Of a stretch of 64,000 bases of DNA, positions 19,061 to 27,072 are shown one piece after another (the stretch's first letter is position 1; each line of letters opens with the position of its first letter). A program made the translations under genes and the position numbers. This DNA is from Leifsonia poae. GTDB lineage: Bacteria; Actinomycetota; Actinomycetes; Actinomycetales; Microbacteriaceae. The stretch covers positions 20,564-84,563 of the forward strand of contig NZ_BSEN01000001.1 of the NCBI RefSeq assembly GCF_027921845.1. The letters run 5' to 3'. Under the pieces are notes generated by a model that had not been told where the DNA came from, searched no databases, and was given only the letters and a program-made list of their open reading frames with translations.

Positions 19061-21415
19061 ATGTCCGACAATCTGCCAGGCACGGTGCTTCCGACGCCCG
19101 ATCAGGCCTATGTGGGCCCGATCGTGATGGACGCGAAGAAGCTCGAAGAGAAGCTGCCGCCGATCGAGGTGAAGCGGCCACCGAAGCAGGCGCCGAACGT
19201 ACTGCTGGTGCTCCTCGACGACGTCGGCTTCGGCGCGTCGAGCGCCTTCGGCGGACCGGTGCCGATGCCGACGGCCGAGCGCATGGCCGGCGCCGGGCTG
19301 CGGTACAGCCGCTTCCACACCACCGCGATCTGCTCCCCCACACGTGCAGCGTTGCTCAGCGGACGCAACCATCATCAGGTCGGCATGGGCCAGATCACCG
19401 AGACCGCGACGCCGGCGCCCGGCTACCGGTCCACGCGGCCCAACTCGTGCGTTCCACTGCCCGAGATCCTGCGGCAGTCCGGCTACAACACCGCCCAGTT
19501 CGGAAAGTGCCACGAGGTGCCCGTCTGGGAGAGCGGCCCGACCGGCCCGTTCGACCACTGGCCCGCCTTCAGCGGCTTCGAGAAGTTCTACGGCTTCATC
19601 GGCGGCGAGACCAACCAGTGGACGCCGGCACTGATCGACGGGGTGTCGCTCATCGAGCCGCCGAACGACCCCGACTACCACCTGATGCCCGACCTGGCCG
19701 ACAAGGCCATCCAGTACATCGACCAGCAGAAGGCGCTGACGCCCGACAAGCCGTTCTTCGTGTACTTCGCGCCCGGAGCGACGCACGCGCCGCACCACGT
19801 GCCGAAGGAATGGATCGAGAAGCACAAGGGCCGCTACGACCAGGGCTGGGACGCTCTGCGTGAGGAGACGTTCGCCCGGCAGAAGCAGCTCGGCATCGTG
19901 CCGGAGGAAGCCGAGCTGACGGTGCGCTCCGAGGGCATCCCGGCCTGGGACGACGTGCCGGAGGAGCGCAAGCCGATCCTCGCCCACCAGATGGAGGTGT
20001 ACGGCGCCTTCCTCGAATACGCCGACCACCACACCGGCCGCGTGATCGACGCGATCGACCAGCTCGGGATGCTCGACGACACCCTGGTCATCTACATCAT
20101 CGGCGACAACGGCGCCTCCGCCGAGGGAGGCCTCGAGGGGGCGTTCATGCTCTCGACCGCCGCCAACGGCGGGGCCGAGTACGAGACGGTCGACTTCTGG
20201 AAGGAGAACCTCGACAAGATCGGCGGACCCGAGGCGTACAACCACTACGCGGTGGGCTGGGCGCACGCGATGTGCACCCCGTACCAGTGGACCAAGCAGG
20301 TCGCCAGCCACTACGGCGGAACCCGAAACGGCACCATCGTGCACTGGCCGAGTCGCATCCCGGCCCGCGGCGAGGTGCGCAACCAGTGGCACCACGTGAT
20401 CGACATCGCGCCGACCATCCTGGAGCTGGCCGGGCTCGCGCAGCCGCACACGGTGAACGGCGTCACGCAGGTGCCGATGCACGGGGTCTCGATGGCCTAC
20501 AGCTTCAACGATGCGGCCGCCGACGAGCGCCACCTCACGCAGTACTTCGAGATCATGGGCAACCGCGGCATATACCACAAGGGCTGGACGGCGCAGACCC
20601 GGCACCGCACGCCCTGGGATGTGGTGAGCGCGGCGCCCGACTTCTCGGATGACGTGTGGGAGCTCTACGACACGACCGTGGACTGGACCCAGTCGAATAA
20701 CCTGGCGAAGTCCAACCCCGAGAAGCTGGCGGAGCTGCAGCAGCTCTTCCTCATCGAGGCGACCCGGTACAACGTGCTCCCCCTCGACGACCGCGCCGCT
20801 CAGCGGATGAATCCGGAGTTCGCCGGACGTCCGACTCTCGTCAGCGGCAACACCCTGCGGCTGTACCCGGGCATGGTGCGGCTCAACGAGAACGTCGCGA
20901 TCAACGTGAAGAACCGGTCATGGTCGGCGACCGCGGAGATCGTGGTCCCGGGCTCGGGCGAGGTGGACGGCGCGATCCTCGCGCAGGGCGGTCGCACCGG
21001 TGGCTGGTCCTTCTTCGCGGAGGGCGGCAAGCTCGGCTTCCACTACAACTTCTGCGGGCTGCTGCGCAGCACGGCCCTCTCCGAGAAGCGGATCGGCGCG
21101 GGACGCCACCAGGTGCGGGCCGAGTTCGCCTACGACGGCGGCGGCATCGGCAAGGGCGGGACCGTGACGCTGTTCATCGACGGCGACGCCTCGGGCAGCG
21201 CCGTGGTCGAACGGACCCACCCGATGTATTTCTCGTTCGACGAGGGTCTCGATGTCGGCACCGACACCGGGATGCCTGCCTACGAGGGCTACACGACACC
21301 GAACGGCACGTTCACCGGCACGATCGACTGGGCGCAGATCGACCTCGGGCTCGACGACCACAGCCATCTCCTCGACCCCGAGGAGTGGCTGGCCGCTGCC
21401 ATGCGGCACCAGTAG
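19061..21415 (+). CDS. arylsulfatase (type I, formylglycine-dependent)
   Basis: 784 aa from the ATG at 19061, preceded by GAGGGGTGGGG. Sulfatase metal site VLLVLLDDVGFGASS near residue 50 and the formylglycine signature CSPTRAALLSG near residue 90, with Thr at the variable position of C-x-P-S/T-R. HHQVGMG follows. A C-terminal beta-rich region (about 600-784) is typical of the large actinobacterial/proteobacterial arylsulfatases (GRPTLVSGNTLRLYPGM). It hydrolyses sulfate esters. No signal peptide is visible, so it is probably cytosolic. The sulfatase-modifying enzyme needed to mature the Cys is not in the window. A strong terminator hairpin follows. Confidence 0.93.
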   Translation: MSDNLPGTVLPTPDQAYVGPIVMDAKKLEEKLPPIEVKRPPKQAPNVLLVLLDDVGFGASSAFGGPVPMPTAERMAGAGLRYSRFHTTAICSPTRAALLSGRNHHQVGMGQITETATPAPGYRSTRPNSCVPLPEILRQSGYNTAQFGKCHEVPVWESGPTGPFDHWPAFSGFEKFYGFIGGETNQWTPALIDGVSLIEPPNDPDYHLMPDLADKAIQYIDQQKALTPDKPFFVYFAPGATHAPHHVPKEWIEKHKGRYDQGWDALREETFARQKQLGIVPEEAELTVRSEGIPAWDDVPEERKPILAHQMEVYGAFLEYADHHTGRVIDAIDQLGMLDDTLVIYIIGDNGASAEGGLEGAFMLSTAANGGAEYETVDFWKENLDKIGGPEAYNHYAVGWAHAMCTPYQWTKQVASHYGGTRNGTIVHWPSRIPARGEVRNQWHHVIDIAPTILELAGLAQPHTVNGVTQVPMHGVSMAYSFNDAAADERHLTQYFEIMGNRGIYHKGWTAQTRHRTPWDVVSAAPDFSDDVWELYDTTVDWTQSNNLAKSNPEKLAELQQLFLIEATRYNVLPLDDRAAQRMNPEFAGRPTLVSGNTLRLYPGMVRLNENVAINVKNRSWSATAEIVVPGSGEVDGAILAQGGRTGGWSFFAEGGKLGFHYNFCGLLRSTALSEKRIGAGRHQVRAEFAYDGGGIGKGGTVTLFIDGDASGSAVVERTHPMYFSFDEGLDVGTDTGMPAYEGYTTPNGTFTGTIDWAQIDLGLDDHSHLLDPEEWLAAAMRHQ

Positions 21416-21433
21416 ACGCGCCCTTCGCGTCGC

Positions 21434-21471
21434 ACGAGGGCCGGGCATCTTCCGGGATGCCCGGCCCTCGT
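21434..21471 (+). terminator. strong hairpin terminator after the arylsulfatase gene
   Basis: ACGAGGGCCGGGCATC pairs perfectly with GATGCCCGGCCCTCGT (16 bp) around the loop TTCCGG, starting 18 bases after the arylsulfatase stop. No T-run follows, as is common in high-GC actinobacteria. Confidence 0.85.
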
Positions 21472-21518
21472 CGCGTTCGCGGCGCGTGGTGCGGTGAATC
21501 CTTTCTTCGCTGTCCCCC

Positions 21519-21548
21519 TTGTGGGGGCGATGCGCCTGCTGCTACATT
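21519..21548 (+). promoter_or_regulatory. predicted sigma-70-type promoter of the GH18 gene
   Basis: TTGTGG at 21519-21524 and TACATT at 21543-21548 are separated by 18 bases and match -35/-10 elements. The predicted start of transcription (about 21555) falls just before the TTAGTT...AACTAA dyad, which would let a repressor block it. Confidence 0.55.
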
Positions 21549-21557
21549 CGGTGTTTG

Positions 21558-21578
21558 TTAGTTGGGTTTACTAACTAA
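21558..21578. promoter_or_regulatory. TTAGTT-N9-AACTAA operator, ROK/XylR-like
   Basis: Perfect 6-base inverted repeat TTAGTT / AACTAA with a 9-base spacer, in an AT-rich island of otherwise GC-rich DNA, just downstream of the predicted -10 of the GH18 gene. This half-site resembles operators of ROK-family sugar repressors (XylR, NagC-like). No ROK gene is in the window, so the regulator would act from elsewhere. Confidence 0.65.
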
Positions 21579-21644
21579 AGGTGATATTCGCTCAACGGGT
21601 GCGCGGACGATCCTGTGCGCTCGTACACATCGAGGGAGTCGTAC

Positions 21645-22799
21645 ATGAAACGTGCCGCCTACACTCTGGCCGCCGGGATGCTCGGGGCGGCGCTCTACGT
21701 CGCTGCCGCCGTCGCCCCGGCCAGCGCCGCCACCACCGGCCCAGCCGCTGCCGGCTCAGCCGCCGCCTCCGCCGGCTCTGTCGCTGTCGGCTCAGCCCCT
21801 GCCGCCACCGCAGCCTCCGCCGGGTCGCATGCGCCGTTCATCCTGCCCGCGCTCCCCCTCCCGCCGCACTTCTCCGCGCCCTACGTGGACGTGACCTCGG
21901 TCAGCGACCTCGCCGACATCTCCGCGCAGTCCGGTTCGAAGGTGCTCTCGCTGGCGTTCCTCCAGACGGAGGCGCCCGGATCCTGCACCGTGTACTGGGC
22001 CGGAAACACCGCCACGCCGGTCGCCGCGAGCACGTTCGGAGCCGCCATCGACCGCATCCGGTTGCGCGGTGGCGACGTGATCCCCTCCTTCGGCGGCTAC
22101 TCGGCCGACACGACGAACACCGAGATCGCCGACAGCTGCACGGATGTCCACAAGATCGCCCTCGCCTACGAGAAGGTCATCACGACCTACAAGGCGCAGC
22201 GGCTGGACTTCGACATCGAGGTCGACTCGCTCAGCAACCTGGCCGGCATCGACCGCCGCAACCAGGCCATCGTCGAGGTGAAGGCCTGGGCCGCGAAGCA
22301 GCATCGCCCGCTGTCGATCGCCTACACCCTGCCCTCGACCCCGCAGGGGCTCGGTGCGACCGGCGTCGCGCTCCTCCAGTCGGCGGCCAAGTACCGCGCG
22401 CCGATCGACGCCGTGAACATCATGACGTTCGACTACTGGGACGGCCTCACCCACGACATGCTCGCCGACGCGAAGAGCGCTGCGGCCGGCCTCGTCACCC
22501 AGTTGCGCGCGACCATCGCCCCGCACGCCTCGGATGCGGCCCTCTGGCACACGGTCGGGATCATCCAGATGAACGGGATCGACGACTTCGGGCCCGAGGA
22601 GACGTTCACCGTGGCGCAGGCGTCGCCCCTGGTGACCTGGGCGGCCTCGAAGCACCTCAACATGCTGAGCTTCTGGGCGCTGCAGCGCGACAACGGCTCG
22701 TGCCCCGGCGTGAAGGGCTCGAACGACTGCTCCGGCGTGGTTCAGGCACCGTGGGCCTTCTCGAAGGCCTTCGCCCGGTTCGCCAGCTGGTGGTACTGA
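21645..22799 (+). CDS. secreted glycoside hydrolase family 18 (chitinase-like)
   Basis: 384 aa from the ATG at 21645 with ribosome site GAGGGAG. Signal peptide about residues 1-30 (MKRAAYTLAAGMLGAAL, cleavage near ASAA), then an Ala/Ser/Gly-rich linker (about 30-62) and a GH18 barrel. SFGGYS is the substrate strand, and LDFDIEVDS (about residues 196-204) gives the DxDxE catalytic motif, Glu being the acid. NIMTFDYW and SFWALQRDN follow as in family 18. It probably cleaves chitin or GlcNAc oligomers outside the cell. Its promoter carries a sugar-repressor-like operator. No carbohydrate-binding module is present, so activity on insoluble chitin may be limited. Confidence 0.9.
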   Translation: MKRAAYTLAAGMLGAALYVAAAVAPASAATTGPAAAGSAAASAGSVAVGSAPAATAASAGSHAPFILPALPLPPHFSAPYVDVTSVSDLADISAQSGSKVLSLAFLQTEAPGSCTVYWAGNTATPVAASTFGAAIDRIRLRGGDVIPSFGGYSADTTNTEIADSCTDVHKIALAYEKVITTYKAQRLDFDIEVDSLSNLAGIDRRNQAIVEVKAWAAKQHRPLSIAYTLPSTPQGLGATGVALLQSAAKYRAPIDAVNIMTFDYWDGLTHDMLADAKSAAAGLVTQLRATIAPHASDAALWHTVGIIQMNGIDDFGPEETFTVAQASPLVTWAASKHLNMLSFWALQRDNGSCPGVKGSNDCSGVVQAPWAFSKAFARFASWWY

Positions 22800-22819
22800 C
22801 CCAGCGGCCATCGCGCGTT

Positions 22820-22880
22820 CGTCATTTGCCAGTTGATGCGGTGAGACCGGGGCTGAGACCGCATCAACTGGCAAACGACG
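22820..22880. terminator. long inverted repeat between convergent GH18 and epoxide hydrolase genes
   Basis: 23-base arms (22820-22842 and 22858-22880) pair with a single mismatch around a 15-base loop; the core TTTGCCAGTTGATGCGGT is perfect. The right arm overlaps the last codons of the epoxide hydrolase gene. It is most simply a bidirectional terminator, but the arms are longer and less GC-rich than the other terminators here. Confidence 0.75.
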
Positions 22881-24057
22881 GCGGCGCGCCGTGGGCGGCG
22901 GCGATCGCCGCGGCGCCGGCGCGCAGCTCCGCGACGAAGAGATCGGGCTGCTCCCACGCGCCGAAGTGGCCTCCGTGCGGCGGCTCACCCCAGTGCACGA
23001 TGTTCGTGAAGCGACGCTCCGCCCAGCGCCGGGACGGACGCGGCACCTCGCGCGGGAACACCGTCGCCGCCGTCGGCACCGTCACCGGCGGACCGTTCGC
23101 CGTGGTGAACCAGGCGGAGACCTCCGCGATGCTCTCGGCATACAGCCGGGCCGACGATGCCGCGGTGCCGGTCAGCCAGTAGAGGGTGATGTCGTCGAGC
23201 ATCCGGTCGCGGGTGAGCGCGCTGCGGGCATCCGGGTCCCGATCGCTCCACTCCCAGAGCTTCTCGACGATCCAGGCCGCAAGACCGGCCGGCGAATCGA
23301 CGAGCGCGTAGCCGATCGTCTGGGGGCGGCTCGCGTGCACCGCCGAGTACCCGGATCCGGTCGCGCCCCGCTCGTCGAGTTCCGCGAGCGCCTGTCGCTC
23401 CGCCCGGGTGAGGTCGGGAGCGTCGCGATCCGGGGCCGCCAGCGGCGGGACGAGGTGGATGCCGAGCATCCGGTCGGGGTGCTCAAGCGCCAGGCTCGTG
23501 GAGATGCTCGTGCCCCAGTCGCTGCCGGCCGCGATGAATCGCCGGTAGCCCAGACGCGCCATCAGCTCGGCCCAGGTGTCGGCGATCCGGTGGATGCCCC
23601 ATCCGGTCGTCGCGGGCTTGCCACTGAACCCATACCCCGGAACCGAGGGAACGACGACGTCGAACGCATCCCCCGCCTCTCCCCCGTGCGCGACCGGATC
23701 CGTCAGAGCGCCGATCGCCGCCTCGAACTCGAAGAACGACCCGGGCCAGCCGTGCGTGAGCACGATCGGAGTCGCGTCCGGCTCACGTGAACGGACGTGG
23801 AGGAACTGGATGTCCACGCCGTCGATCGTGGTCACGAACTGCGGGATGCGCGCCAGCCGCGCCTCGGTCGCGCGCCAGTCGTAGCCGTCGGCCCAGTAGG
23901 CGCAGAGGTCCTGGAGGAACGCGAGCGGCACCCCCTGCGACCAGTCGCCGACGGTCTCGCGGTCGGGCCAGCGCGTGCGGCGCAGGCGCCGGCGCAGCTC
24001 GGCGAGCTCGCGATCGCTCGCCCGATACGCGAACGGCCGGATGCGGTCGTCCATCAT
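22864..24057 (-). CDS. epoxide hydrolase (EHN domain + alpha/beta hydrolase)
   Basis: 397 aa from the ATG at 24057, with GAGGGCAG upstream; a second ATG follows at once. An N-terminal epoxide hydrolase domain (about 5-110, RIRPFAYRASDRELAELRRRL) is followed by the alpha/beta hydrolase core. The oxyanion motif is LTHGWPGS, the nucleophile Asp is in AAGSDWGTS, the acid lies in the C-terminal half and the His is in PHGGHFGAWEQP. It opens epoxides to diols, probably on xenobiotic or lipid epoxides. The C-terminus is encoded partly by a long inverted repeat. Longer upstream frames have no ribosome site. Confidence 0.92.
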   Translation of the reverse strand: MMDDRIRPFAYRASDRELAELRRRLRRTRWPDRETVGDWSQGVPLAFLQDLCAYWADGYDWRATEARLARIPQFVTTIDGVDIQFLHVRSREPDATPIVLTHGWPGSFFEFEAAIGALTDPVAHGGEAGDAFDVVVPSVPGYGFSGKPATTGWGIHRIADTWAELMARLGYRRFIAAGSDWGTSISTSLALEHPDRMLGIHLVPPLAAPDRDAPDLTRAERQALAELDERGATGSGYSAVHASRPQTIGYALVDSPAGLAAWIVEKLWEWSDRDPDARSALTRDRMLDDITLYWLTGTAASSARLYAESIAEVSAWFTTANGPPVTVPTAATVFPREVPRPSRRWAERRFTNIVHWGEPPHGGHFGAWEQPDLFVAELRAGAAAIAAAHGAPPSFAS

Positions 24058-24112
24058 CAGCGCTGCCCTCGATCGCCCACGGGCCAACGCTAGTGCGCGA
24101 CCGCACGGCCCG

Positions 24113-24142
24113 GAAGGGACACCGCCTGAAGGGACACCGCCT
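24113..24142. repeat. 15-bp perfect tandem duplication
   Basis: GAAGGGACACCGCCT occurs twice head to tail (24113-24127, 24128-24142) in the divergent gap between the epoxide hydrolase and the small alpha/beta hydrolase, 25 bases before the latter's start codon. It could affect spacing of regulatory elements; probably a slippage product. Confidence 0.85.
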
Positions 24143-24166
24143 GGCGCTGCGGGTACCGTCGGAGTC

Positions 24167-24823
24167 ATGGATATCGATGTGCCGACGTCTCTCGGTCCCG
24201 GCAAGCTGGTCGTCGACGCGGCCGAACACCCGCGCGCCGTGCTGTGGCTCGGTCATGGAGCGGGTGGAGGCATCGGGGCCATCGACCTCGCCGCGCTGGC
24301 TGCCCGCCTCCCGGCGCAGGGCATCACCGTGGCCCGCTACGAACAGCCGTGGCGCGTCGCCGGCCGCCGAGTGGCAGCGCGCCCGGCTGCTCTCGATATC
24401 GCGTGGCAGGAGACGGCGCCGACGGTGACCGACCTCGCCGACGGGCTTCCCCTGATCGTCGGCGGTCGCAGTGCGGGTGCACGCGTCGCCTGCCGCACCG
24501 CCGCATCCGTCGATGCCGTCGCCGTCGTGTGCCTGGCGTTCCCGTTGCATCCGCCGGGCCGCCCCGAGAAGTCACGGCTCGAGGAACTGCTGGCCCCGGA
24601 GGTCCCGGTACTGGTGCTGCAGGGCGAACGGGACACCTTCGGCTCCGCGGCGACAGTCGCCTCCGAGGCGGCCGACCGCGCGAACATCCGTGTCATCCCG
24701 GTCCCGGGCGCCGATCACGGCATGAAGGTGCTCGCGTCGTCACCCGTGAACGCGCGCGCCGTCGCCGAGCTCGTCGCGAGCTCGGTCCTCGACTTCATCG
24801 ACGACGTGCTCGCGTCCGCGTGA
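24167..24823 (+). CDS. small alpha/beta hydrolase (TEX30/KANL3-like family)
   Basis: 218 aa from the ATG at 24167. Visible landmarks are LWLGHGAGGG (oxyanion region), the nucleophile elbow GGRSAGARVA (Ser about 104), VLVLQGERDTFG with the acidic residue, and PGADHGMK with the catalytic His. The sequence matches the dienelactone-hydrolase-like family annotated TEX30/KANL3. Substrate unknown. Divergent from the epoxide hydrolase. Confidence 0.88.
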   Translation: MDIDVPTSLGPGKLVVDAAEHPRAVLWLGHGAGGGIGAIDLAALAARLPAQGITVARYEQPWRVAGRRVAARPAALDIAWQETAPTVTDLADGLPLIVGGRSAGARVACRTAASVDAVAVVCLAFPLHPPGRPEKSRLEELLAPEVPVLVLQGERDTFGSAATVASEAADRANIRVIPVPGADHGMKVLASSPVNARAVAELVASSVLDFIDDVLASA

Positions 24824-24934
24824 CCATCGACGGACGACCGAGAGAGCCCGCCTGCTGTTGACACCTCCGCCGATCGGGTGAAGGCTTCGTGCCGAGGCGC
24901 AACGCTGCGATCTCCGTGAGAGTAAGGAGCCTCC

Positions 24935-25315
24935 ATGCCGCTCAGCGAAAAGGTCACCGACTACACCGCCACCGTCCTGAAGAACGATGTCGTCACCTAT
25001 ACGCGCGTTCTGCGGCTCACGACCGAGTCCGGGCACACGGCCTTCCTCGCGTTCGAGCCGACGCCCCGCGCCGCCTGGCTCGAGGTGACTGCTTCGTACA
25101 CCAACGTCTTCCTGCCGAGCGACGAGTTCGATCGCACCTACCACCTGCTGCAGACGGAGAGCCCCGTCTATCTCACGGCGATCAACTTCATCGGCCTCCG
25201 GGCGTACAACCTCTCGACCGGCCCGGAGCTCCCGGGCGAGGGCCCCGGCGACGAGGATGCGCTGGTCGAGTTGGCGGCCCGGATCCGCGAGCAGGTCACG
25301 GGCCCGCAGGACTGA
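24935..25315 (+). CDS. conserved hypothetical protein
   Basis: 126 aa, preceded by AAGGAG at a good distance; a TTGACA hexamer lies at 24858-24863. MPLSEKVTDYTATVLKNDVV is followed by a mixed alpha/beta sequence with two aromatic strands (SGHTAFLAFEP, ESPVYLTAINFIGLRAYNL). No signal, membrane segment or cysteine. I do not recognise the family. Its stop directly abuts the convergent GNAT gene (TGATCA). Confidence 0.75.
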   Translation: MPLSEKVTDYTATVLKNDVVTYTRVLRLTTESGHTAFLAFEPTPRAAWLEVTASYTNVFLPSDEFDRTYHLLQTESPVYLTAINFIGLRAYNLSTGPELPGEGPGDEDALVELAARIREQVTGPQD

Positions 25316-25882
25316 TCAGGTCAGGTCGCGTCGCATGACCCAGCGCTGCGCGCCGCCCGAGTGCGCATCCGTGAGCTGGTGCCGTGTGAATCCGTGCGCT
25401 TCGAAGAGTTTCACCGTGCCCACGTAGCCGCTGATCACGTCGACCCGATCGCCGTCGGTATCGACCGGGTACCCCTCGACGATCGCCGCCCCGGATGCTC
25501 GCGCGTGTTCGACGGCACCGTCGAGCAGCTCGTGCATGAGTCCGCGCTTGCGGAATCCGCCCCGCACCACGAAACAGACGATCGACCAGGGGTCGAGTTC
25601 TTCGTCGAGGTGCGGGATCGTCCGCGAGTGCATCAGCCGGCGGTAGGTCGACTTGGGCGCGACGGAGCACCAGCCGGCGACCTTCTCGTCGACGTAGACG
25701 AGGACTCCCGGCCCTGGCTCGCGGGAGCACTCGTCATGCATGTACTCCACGCGCTCGGGCATGGCGAGCCGAGCATCCCGATACGACATGCAGACGCAGC
25801 CGCCGCCACCGGGTTTGCGCGGCACCATGAAGGCGGCGAAGTCGTCCCAGCGCCCGGTCGCGGGGAGTACGTCGATGGACAT
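25316..25882 (-). CDS. GNAT-family N-acetyltransferase
   Basis: 188 aa. GNAT fold: VYVDEKVAGWCSVAP strand pair, then SIVCFVVRGGFRKRGLMHELLDGAVEHAR, the acetyl-CoA binding R/Q-x-x-G-x-G/A loop in the form RKRGLM near residue 115, and LFEAHGFTR at the end. An N-terminal segment CVCMSYRD contributes cysteines. Acceptor unknown. It is convergent with and touching the upstream hypothetical gene. Confidence 0.85.
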   Translation of the reverse strand: MSIDVLPATGRWDDFAAFMVPRKPGGGGCVCMSYRDARLAMPERVEYMHDECSREPGPGVLVYVDEKVAGWCSVAPKSTYRRLMHSRTIPHLDEELDPWSIVCFVVRGGFRKRGLMHELLDGAVEHARASGAAIVEGYPVDTDGDRVDVISGYVGTVKLFEAHGFTRHQLTDAHSGGAQRWVMRRDLT

Positions 25883-25926
25883 GTCCGCAGCGTACCCGGG
25901 GCCACCGATATCGGAGCGGAGTCGGC

Positions 25927-26388
25927 TCAGTACTCACCCTTGATCACGAAGTACGACCCGCGGATGGTGCCCGCGAGCTTCGACTTCTGACGCGCGAACT
26001 TGAAGGCCGCCAGCTCCTCGGGCACCTCCATGCCGTCGGAGAGCTTGAATCCCACCGCGCGCTTGCCCGCATCGTCGATCGTGTACATCACGTTGATCGA
26101 GAGCCCGGACTGGTAGAACACGTAGGCCATCCGGATGCCGTCGACCTCGAACGCCGTCACCTCCAGCGCCGGCGACGCGATCACGATGTCGCGCTCCTCC
26201 TTCAGGATGCGGGCGATCCGGTCGAGCGTTTCCGGGTCCTCGTCCGCGGGCGTCGTCGTGAAGACGTGATCGTACTTGTTCTTGAAGTAGCGGGCCTCGT
26301 TGGCGCGCAACCCGGCGAGCGCTTCAGCGACCGGAGACGACTCCAGCCCGACGGTGGAAACGTTCACGAAGTCGACGACGTACGGCAT
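25927..26388 (-). CDS. conserved hypothetical protein
   Basis: 153 aa. Begins MPYVVDFVNVSTVGLESSPV with a long helical stretch (ARYFKNKYDHVF), an acidic segment TTPADEDPETLDRIARILKEE and an IRGSYFVIKGEY end. GGAGG lies just upstream of the ATG (complement of 26394-26398). No signal or membrane segment. I do not recognise a family. It is divergent from the sugar O-acetyltransferase. Confidence 0.75.
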   Translation of the reverse strand: MPYVVDFVNVSTVGLESSPVAEALAGLRANEARYFKNKYDHVFTTTPADEDPETLDRIARILKEERDIVIASPALEVTAFEVDGIRMAYVFYQSGLSINVMYTIDDAGKRAVGFKLSDGMEVPEELAAFKFARQKSKLAGTIRGSYFVIKGEY

Positions 26389-26465
26389 GGGTCCTCCTGA
26401 TCAGCAACTATGCACCCAACGGTAGCGTGATCGCGCGCCGCTGCGCTGCCCGGTGCCAGGATCGT

Positions 26466-27011
26466 ATGGTGACCAAAGACCTGCTCCTGCGCATCCACAG
26501 TCCCGAGTTCCAGGCGATGTCCGAGAGGGTGCTCGCGGTCACCCAGCTCACGTCCCGACTCAATGTGCTGCCGTTCGACGACGCCGCCGGCAAAGCGGAC
26601 CTGTTCGAGCAGATCCTGGGCAGGCCGCTGCCGGAGCGCGTCACGATCTACCCGCCGTTCTTCACCGACAACGGGCTGAATCTCGAGCTCGGCGAGCGGG
26701 TGTTCATCAACCAGAACTGCACGTTCCTCGACTACGCGGGCATCCGGCTGGGCGATCGCGTGATGGTCGGCCCGAAGGCGACGTTCATCACGGTCGGGCA
26801 TCCGGTCGACACGGAGGAACGCCGAGTGTGGCTCACCGGCGGCCCGATCGTCGTCGAGGAGAACGTCTGGATCGGCGCCGGCGCCACGATCCTGCCGGGC
26901 GTCACGATCGGCCGCGACTCGGTGATCGCCGCCGGCTCCGTGGTGGCCGACGACGTGCCGGCGGCGAGCCTGGTCACGGGCACGAAGGCTTCCGTCCGCC
27001 GGCAGTGGTGA
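26466..27011 (+). CDS. sugar O-acetyltransferase (maltose/galactoside type, left-handed beta helix)
   Basis: 181 aa. A short N-terminal helical part (residues 1-65) precedes hexapeptide repeats, with VFINQNCTFLDYAGIRLGDRVMVGP and VWIGAGATILPGVTIGRDSVIAAGSVV as in LacA/Maa enzymes. The catalytic His in FITVGHPVD (about residue 117) is present. It should transfer acetyl from acetyl-CoA to a sugar hydroxyl, usually as a detoxification step; acceptor unknown. It is slightly shorter at the N-terminus than E. coli Maa. Confidence 0.9.
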   Translation: MVTKDLLLRIHSPEFQAMSERVLAVTQLTSRLNVLPFDDAAGKADLFEQILGRPLPERVTIYPPFFTDNGLNLELGERVFINQNCTFLDYAGIRLGDRVMVGPKATFITVGHPVDTEERRVWLTGGPIVVEENVWIGAGATILPGVTIGRDSVIAAGSVVADDVPAASLVTGTKASVRRQW

Positions 27012-27072
27012 GGGCGCGCCGGCTCGTCCGGGGTGCGCTCGAGGGGCGTCCAGCCGCTCGACCCGCATCCGG

